From: Metabacillus kandeliae
GTDB lineage: Bacteria; Bacillota; Bacilli; Bacillales; Bacillaceae
Length of the DNA: 64,000 bases
Assembly: GCF_021166585.1 (NCBI RefSeq)
Contig: NZ_JAJOZE010000002.1
Location: 124,001 to 188,000, forward strand
Reading direction: 5' to 3'
Shown here: in pieces, positions 25,443 through 34,499 of the stretch
Numbering within the stretch: position 1 is the stretch's first letter
How the letters are laid out: the number at the start of each line of letters is the position of its first letter
Position numbers and translations under genes: made by a program
The notes under the pieces: generated by a model
Database searches by the model: none
Told to the model about the DNA's origin: nothing
The model's input: only the letters and a program-made list of their open reading frames with translations

Positions 25443-26156
25443 CTCCATTAAATACCTTTCCCTATTCTCCAAAAAATACTTCGTCAGCAAATAATGATCT
25501 GTCTGCTCATAGGATACCTCTTCCACCCTGCCTTCATCAAAGCTGTATATTGCTGCGCCCGGGTACCCCATCAGTATCGGAGAATGCGTGGCAATGATAA
25601 ACTGGGCATCCTCCCCTTCTGCCAGGTCATGGATCACTTTCAAAAACGCCAGCTGCCGTGCAGGAGACAGGGCTGCCTCGGGCTCGTCCAGGAGATAAAG
25701 GGCTTTTCCGCCGAAGCGGTTTAGAAACAAGGAGAAAAAGGACTCGCCGTGTGATTGCTGGTGAAGGGATTTTCCCCCGTAAGAGCTATATGCCCGAGGA
25801 TCTTCCGAAGCCACCTCATCTACATAACTCGCAAACTGATAGAAAGACTCCGACCTCAGGAAAAAACCGTCCATGATATTCGGCGACCAGGAAAGCCTGA
25901 GATACTGGCCCAGATCAGAGCCGGAAGCATCCACCTCATATGTATTGTTTCGCCCTCCGCCCGCCGTATGAAAGCCGCTTTGGTAGGCAATCCCTTCGAG
26001 GAGTGTCGACTTCCCGGAACCATTCTCACCGACAAAGAACGTAACCTTTTTATCGAATGTGAGCTCTTCAAGGTTTCCGATGGATGGAATGGAAAAAGGA
26101 TAGGATCTGGTATTCGGGATATCTTCTGTGCGCAAGCGCAATTGTTTTAGGGACAT
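25419..26156 (-). CDS. AAA/ABC-type ATPase (RecF/SMC-like), 245 aa
   Basis: This soluble ATPase has the Walker A motif VGENGSGKSTLLEGIAYQ near residue 45 and, near residue 160, YLLDEPEAALSPARQLAFLK (Walker B with D-E-P-E), then FIIATHSPILM with the switch His. That order and spacing is that of the AAA_15/AAA_21 ATPases related to RecF and Old proteins. No nuclease domain is fused. Start at the ATG with GGAG eight bases ahead. The last codons are duplicated behind the stop. Function unknown; family members serve in DNA repair, defence or as housekeeping proteins. Confidence 0.8.
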   Translation of the reverse strand: MSLKQLRLRTEDIPNTRSYPFSIPSIGNLEELTFDKKVTFFVGENGSGKSTLLEGIAYQSGFHTAGGGRNNTYEVDASGSDLGQYLRLSWSPNIMDGFFLRSESFYQFASYVDEVASEDPRAYSSYGGKSLHQQSHGESFFSLFLNRFGGKALYLLDEPEAALSPARQLAFLKVIHDLAEGEDAQFIIATHSPILMGYPGAAIYSFDEGRVEEVSYEQTDHYLLTKYFLENRERYLMELFQDGNE

Positions 26157-26201
26157 ACGAGACACTCCTGCATACTGTTTTCATTTAGTTTTGAATCAGA
26201 T

Positions 26202-26873
26202 TCATACTTCTTCTTCGTAAGACTCGTAAGGCTCATTATAATTGATCACATAAATACCACCTAATGAATAATCAAACGTAAGCTCCCAAGCCATTGAAAT
26301 CTTCAATCTTTTAAAAATAGGAACAATCACACTTCTTCTGCGTTTCTCAAGTTCCTGAAATCTATCAAGAAATTTATCAAACTCCTGAACAGCGGATACT
26401 GAAATAGTAATATTTTGAAGCGCAGCGTCAAGAGCATCAATGTCCATTAAAGCTTTGATTTCTTCTTCTGTTAATGTTCCGACTAATGTGCCGTCAGCGG
26501 GTTTATTTTCATTTACGTTTTTCATAGGTTCTGCCCCTTTGTAATAAGAATATTCATTGTCTTCCGGTACAAAACTTTTTGCAACATAGAGAATCCCATC
26601 ATAGTTTGGCAATATGTATACATCAGTCCTCCATGGCAAACCATATTGCTTGTTTAGAGGGTCCCAAATCTCATACCTCTTTTTTTCGAAGGCTCCAGCT
26701 AACACTTCAATATGCTGAACGATCTCCTGGCTAGGTTTTACTATCACCTTCTGCATTTTTCGAAACCCATTGATCTCTGCAGAGAAAGCTTGATACCGGG
26801 GAAAAAAATCAGCATTGTCCTCTTCTGATAATTGACACATAATCGTTCCATATTCCGGAATAAAGCGCCTCAT
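26202..26873 (-). CDS. Uncharacterised protein, 223 aa
   Basis: I do not recognise a family. The protein is soluble and acidic with N-terminus MRRFIPEYGTIMCQLSEEDN and an acidic tail YESYEEEV; residues 55-90 hold aromatic repeats (YEIWDPLNKQYGLPWRTDVY). The start at 26873 is set by AAGGAGGTG seven bases ahead; an in-frame start eight codons earlier contains that site. It lies 45 bp upstream of the AAA ATPase gene in the same direction, so the two may be cotranscribed and work together. Confidence 0.55.
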   Translation of the reverse strand: MRRFIPEYGTIMCQLSEEDNADFFPRYQAFSAEINGFRKMQKVIVKPSQEIVQHIEVLAGAFEKKRYEIWDPLNKQYGLPWRTDVYILPNYDGILYVAKSFVPEDNEYSYYKGAEPMKNVNENKPADGTLVGTLTEEEIKALMDIDALDAALQNITISVSAVQEFDKFLDRFQELEKRRRSVIVPIFKRLKISMAWELTFDYSLGGIYVINYNEPYESYEEEV

Positions 26874-26924
26874 CTCTCCACCTCCTTGAAGCATCATTGC
26901 ATTACCGAGGCGATTCTTTCTCTC

Positions 26925-27362
26925 CTATAATAACAGGCTCATACTAACCGTTCTTACTCCAAAACCCATTTTCTCATATAATTTAATAACATGATTTCCT
27001 GCATAAGCACTTAGACGAACTTCCTTAAAGCCGCTTTGCTTTAAACGGCTGATGGCTGTTTCCATTAGAGACTTAGAAATCCCGTGGCCTCGAAAATCTT
27101 CCAGCACATACAATTCGTAAATAAAGCCGATTAATTGATCTGTCATGGAATCTCTGCTTTCTCCTAGCAGAACCCACCCCATCAAGGTGCCTTCTTTTTC
27201 AGCAATTACATAATAGCTCCCTTTATCAAGAAGACGTTCAATTAATTGTTCTGTTTTTTCATACGAAGGAACTGCTTCTCCCAGTGTTCCTTCTAGTATG
27301 GCTTTCGGGGAAAGGGCCAATATCTGATTATGCTCTTTATGAGTAGGTTTTCGAACATTCAT
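26925..27362 (-). CDS. GNAT-family N-acetyltransferase
   Basis: The 145-aa protein has the GNAT core: FIYELYVLEDFRGHGISKSL with the acetyl-CoA loop R-G-x-G (motif A), then VRLSAYAGNHVIKLYEKMGF with the final beta-bulge (motif B). The substrate cannot be told. AAAGGGGAAAAC precedes the start. It is in line with the unknown gene and ATPase that follow it. Confidence 0.85.
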   Translation of the reverse strand: MNVRKPTHKEHNQILALSPKAILEGTLGEAVPSYEKTEQLIERLLDKGSYYVIAEKEGTLMGWVLLGESRDSMTDQLIGFIYELYVLEDFRGHGISKSLMETAISRLKQSGFKEVRLSAYAGNHVIKLYEKMGFGVRTVSMSLLL

Positions 27363-27433
27363 ATATGTTTTCCCCTTTCTATCAGGACTTAGAAACTGGT
27401 CTGTAAATAGCAGCTCAGAACAAGATCCGGTTG

Positions 27434-27784
27434 CTAGAATACTTGCCGCAATTCAATCTCTCCCTCTCCATACCCTTGAGGATCCGGCATCCGCATGGCC
27501 CACTCAATGGCATCTTCCTTAGTATTCACGTCAATCAGGATGAATCCGGCAACCACATCTTTTGTTTCCGTAAAGGGACCTTCCGTAACCACGGGCCTCC
27601 CCCCTGGTTCTGGAAAGGAAAGCCGGAGCCCGTTCGAACTTGGATGAAGCCCTTTAGCCATAACCCGGACGCCAGCCTTAATTAACTCCTCATTGTACTC
27701 CGTCATAGCTTCCATAAGCTCTTGGCTTGGGAGATTTCCCGCTTCCGAATTCTTCGAGGCTTTGACAATCAGCATAAAAAGCAT
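27434..27784 (-). CDS. YCII-related (DGPF-type) protein
   Basis: The protein of 116 aa opens MLFMLIVKASKNSEAG and carries the family motif TEGPFTETKDVVAGFILI. YCII proteins are dimeric alpha-beta barrels; a perhydrolase-like or metabolite-binding role has been proposed. They are often encoded next to ECF sigma factors with SnoaL tails, one of which lies at 54 kb here. Start chosen at the ATG after GGGAGGAAATAATC. Confidence 0.85.
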   Translation of the reverse strand: MLFMLIVKASKNSEAGNLPSQELMEAMTEYNEELIKAGVRVMAKGLHPSSNGLRLSFPEPGGRPVVTEGPFTETKDVVAGFILIDVNTKEDAIEWAMRMPDPQGYGEGEIELRQVF

Positions 27785-27858
27785 GATTATTTCCTCCCTT
27801 TTCAAATCTATTGTGCGAAATTAGAATGAATCAATCTTTGTTTTCCATTCAGTTCCCT

Positions 27859-29556
27859 TCATGCCTTTTCTAACGAAAACGAACCATTCGGCTGCTTAAA
27901 CACCGCTTTCCTGCAGTCGCCATTTTCATCCATTTCAAACTGGATCTCATACCCAGGCAATCCCTTTAATTCAAATTCATTCAGGCTCACCGGAATTAAT
28001 TCTATCGTTTGCTGGCCCGCGACAGTGACGGTGAGGGTTTCTTCACCCCGAAGTTCAACGTCCGCAGAAGTACCTGCCAAAGTATATTTACCAGTGAACG
28101 CCTTCCATTGGTCATGAAATTCTGAATCTCTTTTCCGGACAAATTCAATCGGTTCAAGGAGCTGTTCGAACTGGACAGTCAGACGGCTGATCCGTCCTCG
28201 CAGATCGGTATGAAATTGGGCTTTAAACTGTTGAGTAACCATTCCTTGTGCGAAGGTGATGGAAAAGGTGTCGTAATGATAGTGCTCAAGCGGCAATGGT
28301 TTAGTAAAGGCATGATAAGTGACAGAGAGCTCGCTGCCGTCAGCCGCAATGGCGATTGTGCCATAGGCTGGATGCTCAAAATGTCCGGCGTATGCCGCCA
28401 GCTCATGAGACGGGCTTGTGTCAGGAACGCGGTCTGCCTGGCTTGATCCTGCTCCCTCTTGCATGGAATCCACTAGTTTGTCCCACTCTTCTTTTATGAG
28501 TTTATTCCAGTCCAGATAAGAAAGTTTCAGCATTTTATCCAATATCGTGTAGGCGGCGGCCCTTGGCAGCACACTGTTTTCCTGATTGGTCAGCACAACA
28601 ACCCCTATGTTTTCTCCGGGGACCATCGCCACCCTCGCCGAAAAACCGTCGATATTGCCGCCGTGATGAACGATGTGATGACACCGGTACACTTCCGTAA
28701 ACCAGCCCAGTCCGTAGCTTGGGAACAATACCCTCTCGTCATTTGAGGGGCCTATTGAAATCTGCGGGCTCTGCATCTGCTTTACGTTATTTTCACTAAG
28801 CAAGGCGGCACCTTTGAACTTGCCCTTGCCAAGATGAAGCCTGAGGTACTGAACCATATCAGAAACAGAAGAATTGATTGATCCGGCAGGTCCGATGGCA
28901 TCAATATCGGCAAATGGGGTTTCCTCGATCAATTGATTCACAGTCTTATATGGCTTGGAGAAATCCCCATCACTTTGTGACACACTGACGGAGAAATTCG
29001 TTCTCTTCATCCCCAGTGGCTCCAAAATTTCTTTATGAACAAAGCTTGTCCAGCTCATACCTGATACTTTTTCCACCACACATCCAAGCGTCAAATACAT
29101 CAAATTCTGATATTGAAATGTGGTTCGGAACGGTTTTGTGAAAGCAAGATGCTGCAGCCGCTGAATCATTTCAGCAGATGAGAGCTTCGATTTGTACCAC
29201 ACTAAATCATGACGAGGCAGACCAACATTGTGCATGGCCAGGTCCCGCAATGTGGCATTCTCACTCGCATACTTGTCATGCAGCTTGAATTCAGGAAGAT
29301 AGGAAGCAACAGGCGTATCCCATTCCACTTTGCCGCTGTCCGCAAGTATCCCGATAGAAGTTGTGGTAAATGACTTCGTACTCGACCCGATGGCAAATAG
29401 CGTGTCTGTGGTAACAGGCAATTCATTCTGAACATCCCGCAGCCCAAACCCTTCCTGCAAAACCACTTCGCCGTCTTTAATGACAGCGACTGCTGCACCC
29501 GGTGCGGAGAGTTCCTTCAGACTTTGCTTTATATAGTCCCGAATTTCGTTTAACAT
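27859..29556 (-). CDS. Serine hydrolase of the beta-lactamase/PBP-like (class C, EstB) family, 565 aa
   Basis: The N-terminal 340 residues are a class C-type serine hydrolase. The S-x-x-K catalytic motif is in FAIGSSTKSFTTTSIG, Y-x-N in TFQYQNLMYLTLG and the third motif HHGGNIDGFSA. The C-terminal 200 residues are two beta domains, the first starting LAAYAGHFEHPAYGTIAI, as in many Bacillus serine hydrolases with DUF3471. No signal peptide is seen, so it is probably cytosolic, and peptide or ester hydrolysis is more likely than drug resistance. Confidence 0.85.
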   Translation of the reverse strand: MLNEIRDYIKQSLKELSAPGAAVAVIKDGEVVLQEGFGLRDVQNELPVTTDTLFAIGSSTKSFTTTSIGILADSGKVEWDTPVASYLPEFKLHDKYASENATLRDLAMHNVGLPRHDLVWYKSKLSSAEMIQRLQHLAFTKPFRTTFQYQNLMYLTLGCVVEKVSGMSWTSFVHKEILEPLGMKRTNFSVSVSQSDGDFSKPYKTVNQLIEETPFADIDAIGPAGSINSSVSDMVQYLRLHLGKGKFKGAALLSENNVKQMQSPQISIGPSNDERVLFPSYGLGWFTEVYRCHHIVHHGGNIDGFSARVAMVPGENIGVVVLTNQENSVLPRAAAYTILDKMLKLSYLDWNKLIKEEWDKLVDSMQEGAGSSQADRVPDTSPSHELAAYAGHFEHPAYGTIAIAADGSELSVTYHAFTKPLPLEHYHYDTFSITFAQGMVTQQFKAQFHTDLRGRISRLTVQFEQLLEPIEFVRKRDSEFHDQWKAFTGKYTLAGTSADVELRGEETLTVTVAGQQTIELIPVSLNEFELKGLPGYEIQFEMDENGDCRKAVFKQPNGSFSLEKA

Positions 29557-29864
29557 ACCAGATCCCCCCTTTCCTTATATGAAAATTTCCATATTACTTG
29601 ATGAAAATCCTTCAGTTTTCGGCATGATTATGGAAACTGTGGAAATCGCGGAATCACTTTTAGAATATTTTTCCTTAAAAGGAGTAAAAAGGTTTGCTAA
29701 GTTATAGAAGTGGTTATTGTTTATTAAACGTTCGAATGTGAAAGCAGTTGGTACGATTCATGCTCTGAAAAAACAATCCACAATAAAATATTTCAACATG
29801 TAATATAGAACGTGTAATCTTGACGTTAAATGCACAAGAAAACGAAGGGAGGAGAGTTTGCCGT
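29557..29864. other. 308-bp AT-rich gap between divergent genes
   Basis: No gene or hairpin is recognised here. It must hold the promoters of the serine hydrolase and the reductase. Confidence 0.4.
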
Positions 29865-30395
29865 ATGGGAAAGATCGTTTACGCATTAAACCAGTCTTTG
29901 GACGGGTTCGTCGACTTCACAGGATCTATGCCTGACCCCGAGCTATTCCGTCATTTCATCGATGACATACGCAGCATGGCGGGCTGCGTATACGGGCGCC
30001 GCATGTACGAGAGCATGCATTATTGGGACGAAGATCTTCTTGAATGGGATGCAGCGCAACAGGAATATGCAGCGGCATGGCAAAGCAAGCCAAAGTGGGT
30101 GGTGTCAAGGACGTTAAAATCCGTCGGGCCGAATGCTTCTCTGATTGAGGGCGACTTGGGAGCGGCTATACAAGAGCTGAAGGCACAGCATGAAGGAGAG
30201 ATTGAAGTTGCCGGGCCGGAGCTGGCGCATAGTCTAACAGAGCTCGGGTTAGTTGATGAGTATCGGCTCTATCTCCACCCAATTGTGCTGGGTCACGGAA
30301 AGCCGTTCTTCGCTGGTCCGCGTCCGCCGTTGCGTCTCGTGGCAAGCGATCGAATAGGGCAGAGTGTGATCAGGCTGACCTACGTTCCAGCATAG
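29865..30395 (+). CDS. RibD C-terminal/dihydrofolate-reductase-like protein (YyaP type)
   Basis: The 176-aa protein has the RibD_C reductase fold: MGKIVYALNQSLDGFVDF at the start, CVYGRRMYESMHYW in the middle, and ELGLVDEYRLYLHPIVLGHGKPFF near the end. Homologues bind NADPH; real substrates are unknown. The ATG at 29865 has GGGAGGAG about ten bases ahead. The gene is noticeably richer in G+C than its neighbours, which may point to transfer from a related Bacillales lineage. Confidence 0.85.
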   Translation: MGKIVYALNQSLDGFVDFTGSMPDPELFRHFIDDIRSMAGCVYGRRMYESMHYWDEDLLEWDAAQQEYAAAWQSKPKWVVSRTLKSVGPNASLIEGDLGAAIQELKAQHEGEIEVAGPELAHSLTELGLVDEYRLYLHPIVLGHGKPFFAGPRPPLRLVASDRIGQSVIRLTYVPA

Positions 30396-30524
30396 CTGTG
30401 CGGTTGATTCAGCGGCCTAAGAGAATGACATCTTCTTTCACACTAATAGAAAAACCTCCATAACCACCTTTTCTTCATTCTAACCCATGTACAATCCTAA
30501 TGCAGGAATACAAACTTAAGCAGC

Positions 30525-30932
30525 TCACTCCCCCTCCGGCGGACTCCGCAAATAAGAAAAAGCTCTGCTCATCTTCTGGGCAAAGCTTAGAGGGGATTCG
30601 ACTGACTGGATATGAATGTACATGATTTGCGGGTTCATGAAAAGCCAATGATTGTGCAAGGCACTCACAATAAGATTCTGCTGGATGATGGATTGCATAA
30701 AGGCGGGGATCTCTTCTTGCAGTATGGCGATTTCCGCGAGGCATAAGGCCTGCCCGTTCTGGTCCAAGGATTCAAATAGAATTCCAGCCGGGAGGACACT
30801 GGTACTTTTGCGTCCTTGAATTGTCACCGGGAAATTCCGGTGCAGGGAGACGGAGCAGCTTCCTTTATTTATCGTACTTTTCCCTTTCAGAATTGCTGAA
30901 AACTGAGCACAGATCGATGTAAAGTTATTCAA
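30525..30932 (-). CDS. DUF1259 (LppY/LpqO-like) protein
   Basis: The C-terminal half carries the DUF1259 signature: IVSALHNHWLFMNPQIMYIH followed by GE-type charged loop and PLSFAQKMSRAF. The H-N-H-W core suggests metal binding. The start is probably TTG at 30932, since AAAGGGG lies eight bases ahead; an in-frame GTG at 30941 is too close to that site. No signal peptide is seen. Function unknown. Confidence 0.7.
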   Translation of the reverse strand: MNNFTSICAQFSAILKGKSTINKGSCSVSLHRNFPVTIQGRKSTSVLPAGILFESLDQNGQALCLAEIAILQEEIPAFMQSIIQQNLIVSALHNHWLFMNPQIMYIHIQSVESPLSFAQKMSRAFSYLRSPPEGE

Positions 30933-30998
30933 CCGGCACACCCCTTTCTTACACTAGGAGTATGTGAACCAGCAAAGGTTTATGTTGCAGCTTAGATC

Positions 30999-31757
30999 TT
31001 ATACCCGCTTCCGATACGCCCACATCGCAAAGAAATAAGCAACAATGGCAATTCCCAAACACCACGCTAGAGCGGTCCATATTTCATTTCCTACTGGCTG
31101 GCTGGACAAGAGGGCACGGATGGATTCTACGATGGAGGTGACTGGCTGGTTTTCGGCGAAGACGCGGACGATCCATGGCATCGACTCGGTTGGGACAAAC
31201 GCTGAGCTGATAAATGGCAGGAAGATGAGAGGATACGAGAAGGCACTGACTCCGTCCACTGATTTGGCGGAAAGTCCGGCAATAGCCGCGATCCAGGTTA
31301 AAGCGAGCGTAAACAGCATGAGTATAGCGGCAACAGCAAGCCATGACAGCACACCGGCTGATGAGCGGAATCCCATAAGAAGGGCGACAAGCAGGATAAT
31401 CACAAGAGAAAGGGCATTTGATACAAGCGAGGTGAGCACGTGTCCCCACAGCACGGTGGAACGCGCAATTGGCATGGAGTGGAACCGTTCAAAAATGCCT
31501 TTTGATTTATCCAAAAACAGGCGGTACGCTGTATAAGAAATCCCACTCGCAATCGCAATCAGCAGTATGCCTGGGATCAAGTAATTCACATAATGGTCCG
31601 TGCCGGTCTTAATCGCACCGCCAAGCACATAAACAAACAGCAGCAGCAGCGCAATCGGTGTAATCGTCACAGTGATGATCGTGTCCATGCTGCGTGAAAT
31701 ATGGCGCATCGAACGGCCAAGCATAACCCCCATGTCGCTGAAGAAATGTTTACTCAT
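30999..31757 (-). CDS. ABC-2 type exporter permease (DrrB-like)
   Basis: The 252-aa protein has six membrane helices and the ABC-2 signature region FLPFISSAFVPTESMPWIV. It pairs with the DrrA-like ATPase, whose stop overlaps this start by four bases. Such pairs export drugs or peptides, and a daunorubicin-type resistance label would be by family only. Confidence 0.88.
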   Translation of the reverse strand: MSKHFFSDMGVMLGRSMRHISRSMDTIITVTITPIALLLLFVYVLGGAIKTGTDHYVNYLIPGILLIAIASGISYTAYRLFLDKSKGIFERFHSMPIARSTVLWGHVLTSLVSNALSLVIILLVALLMGFRSSAGVLSWLAVAAILMLFTLALTWIAAIAGLSAKSVDGVSAFSYPLIFLPFISSAFVPTESMPWIVRVFAENQPVTSIVESIRALLSSQPVGNEIWTALAWCLGIAIVAYFFAMWAYRKRV

Positions 31758-32521
31758 CCGATCTTCTCCTCCTTATTATTGATGATGGTCAGAAAGATTT
31801 CCTCTAATGATGGCTGTTTTTCCACATACTGAACCTCAGCCGGCGGGAATAGCCTTTTCAAATCCTCCAGCGTGCCGCTCGCAATGATCCTGCCTTCATG
31901 CAAAATCGCAATCCGGTCGGCAAGCTGCTCCGCCTCCTCCAAATACTGTGTTGTCAGGAATACCGTCGTGCCGCTTTCCGCAAGCTCCTTCACGATCTTC
32001 CAGACTTCAATGCGCGCCTCGGGGTCAAGTCCTGTTGTCGGTTCGTCGAGGAAAATAACCTGCGGACTTCCGACTAAGCTCATCGCAATGTCCAGCCTGC
32101 GGCGCATACCGCCTGAATAAGTGGATGCTCTCCGATTGGCCGCATCCGTTAATCCGAACCGTTTCAGCATATCCTCCGCAATCTGGCGCGGCTTTTCAAG
32201 GTGGCGCAGTTTGGCAATCATGACGAGATTTTCCCGCCCAGTCAGCACTTCATCCACAGCGGCAAATTGTCCCGTCAGGCTAATGGATTTCTTCACATTT
32301 TCAGGATCTGCTGCCACATCATAATTGTGGATGATCGCTGTTCCGCTGTCTGATTGAAGCAGTGTAGAGAGGATTCGGACAACCGTTGTCTTGCCTGCTC
32401 CGTTGGAACCAAGCAGCGCAAAAATGCTTCCTTTTTCCACCTCGAAATCCACACCTTTTAATACATGAAGATCCTTATAGGATTTTTGCAGTCCTCTCAC
32501 TTGAATGGCATTCTTCTGCAT
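31754..32521 (-). CDS. ABC exporter ATPase (DrrA-like)
   Basis: All ABC motifs are present: Walker A LLGSNGAGKTTVVRIL, signature YSGGMRRRLDIAMSL, Walker B VIFLDEPTTGLDPEAR, and the switch Gln in TTQYLEEAEQ (Q replaces the usual His, as in DrrA). The tail LEDLKRLFP is typical. It follows the pentapeptide-repeat gene after 12 bp and overlaps the permease gene by four bases. The operon is led by a PadR-type regulator, which suggests drug- or envelope-stress induction. Confidence 0.92.
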   Translation of the reverse strand: MQKNAIQVRGLQKSYKDLHVLKGVDFEVEKGSIFALLGSNGAGKTTVVRILSTLLQSDSGTAIIHNYDVAADPENVKKSISLTGQFAAVDEVLTGRENLVMIAKLRHLEKPRQIAEDMLKRFGLTDAANRRASTYSGGMRRRLDIAMSLVGSPQVIFLDEPTTGLDPEARIEVWKIVKELAESGTTVFLTTQYLEEAEQLADRIAILHEGRIIASGTLEDLKRLFPPAEVQYVEKQPSLEEIFLTIINNKEEKIG

Positions 32522-32533
32522 ATTTTCGCCCCC

Positions 32534-33397
32534 TTATATAATCGTTACATTTGATAAATCTGCTTCAATGCCTTTGAGCGCAGCGTACGTCAGTTTATCC
32601 ATCATGGCGCCGTCAAATTGAACAGTCTTAATGATTTTGTAATATTTTTTTGAAAAGACACTGCCCTTGAAAGAGACATTTTTTAGTGTGGCGCCTCTGA
32701 ATGAAACTTCCTTCAGTCCAGCCTTGTCAAACTTCACGCCGATAAACGTCAATCCGTCGAATCGCAGTCCTGTAAGGTCCGAATAGGTAAAGTCCACACC
32801 GTCAAAAACACATTTTTCAAAAACTGTTTTTCTGAGATCTGTTTTGGTCAGCATCACATCTGTCAGCGTTGTATTGTTGAATTTCACTCCTGCAAGACCT
32901 GATGAGCTGAAGTTCGTGCGCACAAGAATGGATTGATTGAAGCTTGCATTTGACAGGTCAAGGGCTGTGAAGCTGGCGTCCGTCAGATTTGCGCCGTTAA
33001 AGTTCGCTTCGCGTACATCGCTGCCCTTAAACGAACTGCCGGTCAAATCCGATCCTGAAAAGTCAGAACCGTGAAGCGCGCTGCCTTTAAACTGGCCTTT
33101 ATGAGCCGTCACCCCCGCAAAATCGCTTTTCACGAGATTGCTTCCGCTAAAGTTTGTGATTACCTGGCGCTCCAGCGACCTGGAGAGGTTCGCCACCTCC
33201 AGCACCGTTTGTTCAATATCGCCGATGCTGTCAATTGTCATCTCAAACGCAGTTTCATCGTCCTTGCCCTCAGCCTTCAGCTCACGGAACCGCTCCTGCA
33301 GATCAGAAAGCAGATCCTCCCTTAGTTCATCAACACTTTTAACGCCATTGTACGGAGCGAAAACACCTTGCACATATTGATTTAATTTCTCGTTCAT
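32534..33397 (-). CDS. HAAS-like N-terminus plus pentapeptide repeats, 287 aa
   Basis: Residues 1-75 resemble the HAAS/DUF1700 domain that commonly accompanies PadR regulators (VDELREDLLSDLQERFRELK ... FEMTIDSIGDIEQTV). Residues 80-280 are a right-handed pentapeptide-repeat helix with A(D/N)Lxx-like units, for example GSDFSGSDLTGSSFKGSD and ANFNGANLTDASF. Some pentapeptide proteins mimic DNA and protect gyrase. Position between regulator and exporter suggests a role in the same response, perhaps as target protection; this is inference. Confidence 0.8.
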   Translation of the reverse strand: MNEKLNQYVQGVFAPYNGVKSVDELREDLLSDLQERFRELKAEGKDDETAFEMTIDSIGDIEQTVLEVANLSRSLERQVITNFSGSNLVKSDFAGVTAHKGQFKGSALHGSDFSGSDLTGSSFKGSDVREANFNGANLTDASFTALDLSNASFNQSILVRTNFSSSGLAGVKFNNTTLTDVMLTKTDLRKTVFEKCVFDGVDFTYSDLTGLRFDGLTFIGVKFDKAGLKEVSFRGATLKNVSFKGSVFSKKYYKIIKTVQFDGAMMDKLTYAALKGIEADLSNVTII

Positions 33398-33411
33398 ACG
33401 ATCACTTCTCC

Positions 33412-33741
33412 TTAAAGTAATTTTTCAAGCACTTGCTTGGCATATTCCCAATTGTCTTTGTTACTGGCGTAAGTCGACTTCCCCTTTTCAGTTATTCTGA
33501 AATACTTGCGCCGTCCTCCCTGCGATTCATCACCCCAGTACCATTCGATGTCTCCATCTGCCTCAAGCCTTCTGACACTTGAGTACATCGTCGCTTCCTT
33601 CAGTTCATACTCGCCTCCTGAACGTTCAGCGATCAGTTTGACAATTTCATATCCATAACGATCAGCTTCAGCTAAGACTCGTAAGATCATCGTATCTGTA
33701 TGGCCTCGAAGCAGGTCGGATGTGATTTTGCTTTTGCTCAT
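33412..33741 (-). CDS. PadR-family transcriptional regulator
   Basis: The 109-aa protein is a winged-helix PadR repressor: LRGHTDTMILRVLAEADRYG at the start, LKEATMYSSVRRLEADGDIE as the recognition helix, and the wing GGRRKYFRITEKGK. The short form is typical of LmrR-like multidrug sensors. AAGGAGGTGATGAG is a perfect ribosome binding site. It is the first gene of the four-gene exporter operon. Confidence 0.92.
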   Translation of the reverse strand: MSKSKITSDLLRGHTDTMILRVLAEADRYGYEIVKLIAERSGGEYELKEATMYSSVRRLEADGDIEWYWGDESQGGRRKYFRITEKGKSTYASNKDNWEYAKQVLEKLL

Positions 33742-33758
33742 CTCATCACCTCCTTACC

Positions 33759-33790
33759 AGTATTATGCAATATATTACTATGACAGTCAA
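33759..33790 (-). promoter_or_regulatory. Promoter and likely PadR operator
   Basis: On the minus strand TTGACT (33785-33790) and CATAAT (33762-33767) are 17 bp apart. A dyad with arms AGTAATAT and ATAATACT (33759-33779) covers the -10 box, which suits autorepression by PadR. Confidence 0.7.
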
Positions 33791-33906
33791 GGTAATGTTA
33801 CAAATTTATTAATTTGATAAAGACACCTATTTTATTCATACTTTTTTTGATAAAAAGGCGCCAATGGAATGAAGAGAAGGAAGCCCTTAAATAATCTGTT
33901 CAATAT

Positions 33907-33942
33907 AAAAAGGCCAACCAGTTAGACACCTGATTGGCCTTC
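33907..33942 (-). terminator. Terminator of the CMD-family gene
   Basis: On the minus strand AAGGCCAATCAG and CTGGTTGGCCTT form a stem followed by T-rich sequence. Confidence 0.8.
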
Positions 33943-33985
33943 AAATAAGCAGCAGTCACGATACAGACTAATTTAACCCCATGTT

Positions 33986-34408
33986 CTAACTCACTGCTTC
34001 AGCAGGTTTTATAGCCATAATTGCTCCAAAATACTGTGAAGCAGCCGTAAACGTCACAAACGCGATCAACTCACTAATTTCTTCGTCAGTAAGCTCTTCT
34101 TTCAAAACGTGAAACACAGCCTCCGGAATATCTCCTTTTTGTTTGGTAAATACTTCAGCAATCCCTGCTGCGATCGACATTTTTTCATCAAACAAATGGG
34201 GTTCCGGTTTTCCTTTCGCTTTACAAAACTCGCACCCAGTGCCCTGTGCCAATGTCCTTCGTACCTGTTCTTTTAAATGAGCGGATAAATGACCATCTTT
34301 ACCTAAAACGTCACCTAATTCATTCCACGCATTCATGACCTCCTGGTTATGCCCCAGCAATTTTTGAAAGGGCGTTTCCCCGAATGCAGATTCATTAATT
34401 CTTGCCAT
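33986..34408 (-). CDS. Carboxymuconolactone decarboxylase/AhpD-like protein
   Basis: The 140-aa helical protein has the AhpD-type redox motif C-x-x-C in GTGCEFCKAKG (residues about 58-68), followed by ISELIAFVTFTAASQYFGAI. The His usually three residues behind the second Cys is not obvious, so peroxidase activity is uncertain. AAGGAGGGAG precedes the ATG. It is divergent from an Lrp-type regulator 92 bp away, which may control it. Confidence 0.8.
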   Translation of the reverse strand: MARINESAFGETPFQKLLGHNQEVMNAWNELGDVLGKDGHLSAHLKEQVRRTLAQGTGCEFCKAKGKPEPHLFDEKMSIAAGIAEVFTKQKGDIPEAVFHVLKEELTDEEISELIAFVTFTAASQYFGAIMAIKPAEAVS

Positions 34409-34499
34409 TATTGCTCCCTCCTTGTACCATTTATGTTACTGAAAGATTCTGCGGTTTCCCATTAAATACAGCACTTCTTTTAGGAATAAACATTAATAT

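Noticed and set aside
30475-30744. 89-codon leftward frame overlapping the DUF1259 gene
   Set aside because: Another frame of the same strand carries the DUF1259 motifs.
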